Origin: an uncultured Solirubrobacterales bacterium
Lineage (GTDB): Bacteria; Actinomycetota; Thermoleophilia; Solirubrobacterales; Solirubrobacteraceae
Direction of reading: 5' to 3'
Assembly (NCBI GenBank): GCA_903830015.1
Contig: CAIKSH010000333.1
Location: 1-6,653, forward strand
Length of the DNA stretch: 6,653 nucleotides
Shown here: positions 5,262 to 6,653 of the stretch, in pieces
How positions within the stretch are numbered: position 1 is the first letter of the stretch
How the letters are laid out: each line of letters starts with the position of its first letter
Program-made: the position numbers and the translations under genes
The notes under the pieces: model-generated
Database searches by the model: none
Told to the model about the DNA's origin: nothing
The model's input: only the letters and a program-made list of their open reading frames with translations

Positions 5262-6239
5262 ATGGCCAACATCCTGGTTTACGCGCTCCAGTACGAGGGC
5301 GCCTTCAACAAGAACTCCCTCGGGGCAGTATCCGAGGCCGCGAAGCTCGCGTCGGAGATCGGTGGGGAGGCCCACGCGATCGTCGTCGGCGAGGGCATCA
5401 GCGACGACCTCTGTTCCTCGCTGGGCAACTACGGGGCGACCAAGGTCCTGCGCGTAGAGGGGCCCGAGGGCCTCGCCCAGCCGGTCGTCGACGCGATGGC
5501 CACGGCCGTCGGCTCCGGCGACTACGGGTACGCCCTTTTCGGGGGCGGCCTGCTCGGCTTCGAGATTGGCGCCGGCCTGGCCGCGCGCCTGGACGCCGGC
5601 GTCGCGATGGAGGTCACCGCGGTCCGTGCCGAGGGCGGCAAGCTCGTCGCCGAGCGCCCGATCCTTGGTGACTCGGCGATCTCCGAGATCTCCTTCCGCA
5701 GCGACCTCGGAATCATCATCGGGCGCCTCAACGCGTTCGAGATCAGCGAGAGCGGCGGCACCGCGACGGTCGAGGACCTCAGCGTCGACTTCTCGCCGTT
5801 CAGCGGCCAGGCGACGATGATCACCCGCGGCGAGCAGCGCGGCGAGGAGGTCGACATCGAAGGCGCCGACGTCCTCGTGGCCGGCGGCCGCGGCCTGGGC
5901 AGCGAAGAGGGCTTCCAGCTCTGCGAGGACCTCGCCGGGGCCTTCGGCGGCAACTCCGCCGTGGCGGCCACCCGCGCGGTGGTCGACGCCGGCTGGTTCC
6001 CCTATGCCGGCCAGATCGGCCAGACCGGCAAGACGGTGGCGCCGAAGCTCTACCTCGCGGCCGGCATATCCGGCGCGATCCAGCACAAGGTCGGAATGCA
6101 GGGCTCGGAGACGATCGTGGCGATCAACAAGGACGCCAACGCCCCGATCTTCGAGTTCAGCGACCTGGGCATCGTCGGCGACCTCAACAAGATCATGCCC
6201 AAGCTCACCGAGGCGGTTAAGGCCAAGAAGGGCGGCTGA
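5262..6239 (+). CDS. etfA: Electron transfer flavoprotein alpha subunit
   Basis: ETF alpha carries the redox-active FAD of the heterodimer. At 325 residues it matches the usual length (human mature-plus-leader 333). The N-terminal domain (about 1-190) is the variable half. The conserved FAD domain starts at AGGRGLGS (207-214) and includes Arg238 in ATRAVVDAGW, Thr255 in IGQTGKTVAP, His275 in GISGAIQH, and INKDANAPIFEFSDLGIVGDL near the end. With a constant offset of 11 these match human Arg249, Thr266 and His286, which contact the flavin, so the FAD site is intact. Its ATG follows the etfB TAA with no spacer. A purine-rich AGAGGA at 5245-5250, inside etfB, could serve as ribosome-binding site, and translational coupling would give the 1:1 ratio needed. 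It is followed 3 bases later by ETF-quinone oxidoreductase. Confidence 0.97.
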   Translation: MANILVYALQYEGAFNKNSLGAVSEAAKLASEIGGEAHAIVVGEGISDDLCSSLGNYGATKVLRVEGPEGLAQPVVDAMATAVGSGDYGYALFGGGLLGFEIGAGLAARLDAGVAMEVTAVRAEGGKLVAERPILGDSAISEISFRSDLGIIIGRLNAFEISESGGTATVEDLSVDFSPFSGQATMITRGEQRGEEVDIEGADVLVAGGRGLGSEEGFQLCEDLAGAFGGNSAVAATRAVVDAGWFPYAGQIGQTGKTVAPKLYLAAGISGAIQHKVGMQGSETIVAINKDANAPIFEFSDLGIVGDLNKIMPKLTEAVKAKKGG

Positions 6240-6242
6240 CCG

Positions 6243-6653
6243 ATGGCCGGGAGCAACGGAAACGGCAAGGTGGTCCCGGGGGCGTTCCCGCCCCCCGTCG
6301 ACTCGCCGGGCGAGTTCATCAAGCGTGAGCTCGACCACGAGGACGAGCGGATCGACGTCGGCGTGGCCATCGTCGGCGGCGGCACCGCCGGCCTGGCCTG
6401 CGCCAACCGCCTGCTCCAGCTCCTGGCCGACGACCCCGAGACGCTCGAGCGCCTCGGCGAGGTCCCGGTCGCCGTGATCGAAAAGGCCAAGAGCTGCGGA
6501 GGCCACAACCTCTCCGGCGCGGTCATGCGCCCGGGCCCGCTCGAGGAGCTCTTCCCCGAGATGACCCGCGAGGAGTGGCGCAAGGCCGGCTTCGCCTACG
6601 GCGAAGTGGAGAAGGAGGCGGTCTACCTGCTTCCGAGCTCGAAGACCAAGATC
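6243..6653 (+). CDS. Electron transfer flavoprotein-quinone oxidoreductase (ETF-QO / FixC-like), 3'-truncated by window edge
   Basis: This enzyme moves electrons from reduced ETF to membrane quinone through FAD and, in full-length ETF-QO, a 4Fe-4S cluster. The 137 visible codons run open to the last base of the window. After a polar/Pro-rich stretch of about 40 residues (with PGAFPPPVDSPGEFIKREL) comes the FAD Rossmann motif Gly45-x-Gly47-x2-Gly50 in AIVGGGTAGLACANRL. Acidic Glu80 follows at the end of strand 2 (VAVIEKAKS), and then GGHNLSGAVMRPGPLEELFPE, the equivalent of the ETF-QO block GAHTLSGA...ELFP. The insertion between strand 1 and strand 2 (QLLADDPETLERLGEVP) resembles the eukaryotic/bacterial ETF-QO layout rather than short FixC proteins. 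The Fe-S and membrane parts lie outside the window. The ATG at 6243 is 3 bases after the etfA stop. Placement after etfBA makes the assignment firm, but ETF-QO versus FixC needs the missing C-terminus. Confidence 0.88.
   Translation, partial: MAGSNGNGKVVPGAFPPPVDSPGEFIKRELDHEDERIDVGVAIVGGGTAGLACANRLLQLLADDPETLERLGEVPVAVIEKAKSCGGHNLSGAVMRPGPLEELFPEMTREEWRKAGFAYGEVEKEAVYLLPSSKTKI

Noticed and set aside
5109..6506. 465-codon open frame on the minus strand across etfB, etfA and ETF-QO
   Set aside because: It is exactly antisense to three strongly conserved genes. Its translation is low-complexity (Ala, Asp, Leu, Gly, Arg repeats) with no recognisable domain, as expected from GC-rich third-position bias.

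Overview
The window is a GC-rich stretch (G or C at most third codon positions) with all seven genes on the + strand. The codon bias, the many GTG/CTG-rich shadow frames, the split B12 mutase and the TAnnnT-type -10 elements close to start codons suggest a high-GC actinobacterium. A Thermoleophilia/Solirubrobacterales-like lineage is a guess from the overall look, not a demonstrated placement. No mobile elements, RNA genes or CRISPR arrays were seen.

Layout: (1) 1-987, the C-terminal five-sixths of a thiolase, cut by the left edge; (2) 988-1806, a HAD-IB phosphatase-like protein that starts on the base after the thiolase stop; (3) 1839-3491, the large subunit of a B12-dependent acyl-CoA mutase; (4) 3549-3884, a small secreted cupredoxin; (5) 3942-4361, the B12-binding small subunit of the mutase; (6) a 105-base gap holding a 16-bp palindrome over a promoter; (7) 4467-5261 and 5262-6239, ETF beta and alpha, abutting; (8) 6243-6653, the N-terminal part of ETF-quinone oxidoreductase, cut by the right edge.

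The genes fit an acyl-CoA degradation island. The mutase would be called methylmalonyl-CoA mutase by overall similarity. However, its two substrate-discriminating positions are Phe79 and Gln197, where methylmalonyl-CoA mutase has Tyr89 and Arg207; Phe/Gln is the isobutyryl-CoA mutase pattern (Phe80/Gln198). Isobutyryl-CoA to n-butyryl-CoA isomerisation followed by beta-oxidation would use exactly the neighbours seen: ETF and ETF-QO to carry acyl-CoA dehydrogenase electrons to quinone, and thiolase to release acetyl-CoA. The acyl-CoA dehydrogenase, hydratase, hydroxyacyl-CoA dehydrogenase and the mutase G-protein chaperone are not in the window.

The least expected points are a secreted cupredoxin gene lodged between the two mutase subunit genes, signs of separate leaderless or short-leader transcripts for the mutase and cupredoxin genes, and a TetR-style operator candidate over the ETF promoter. 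I did not find a wholly new system. The core is a recognisable metabolic cluster with a likely re-assignable substrate.
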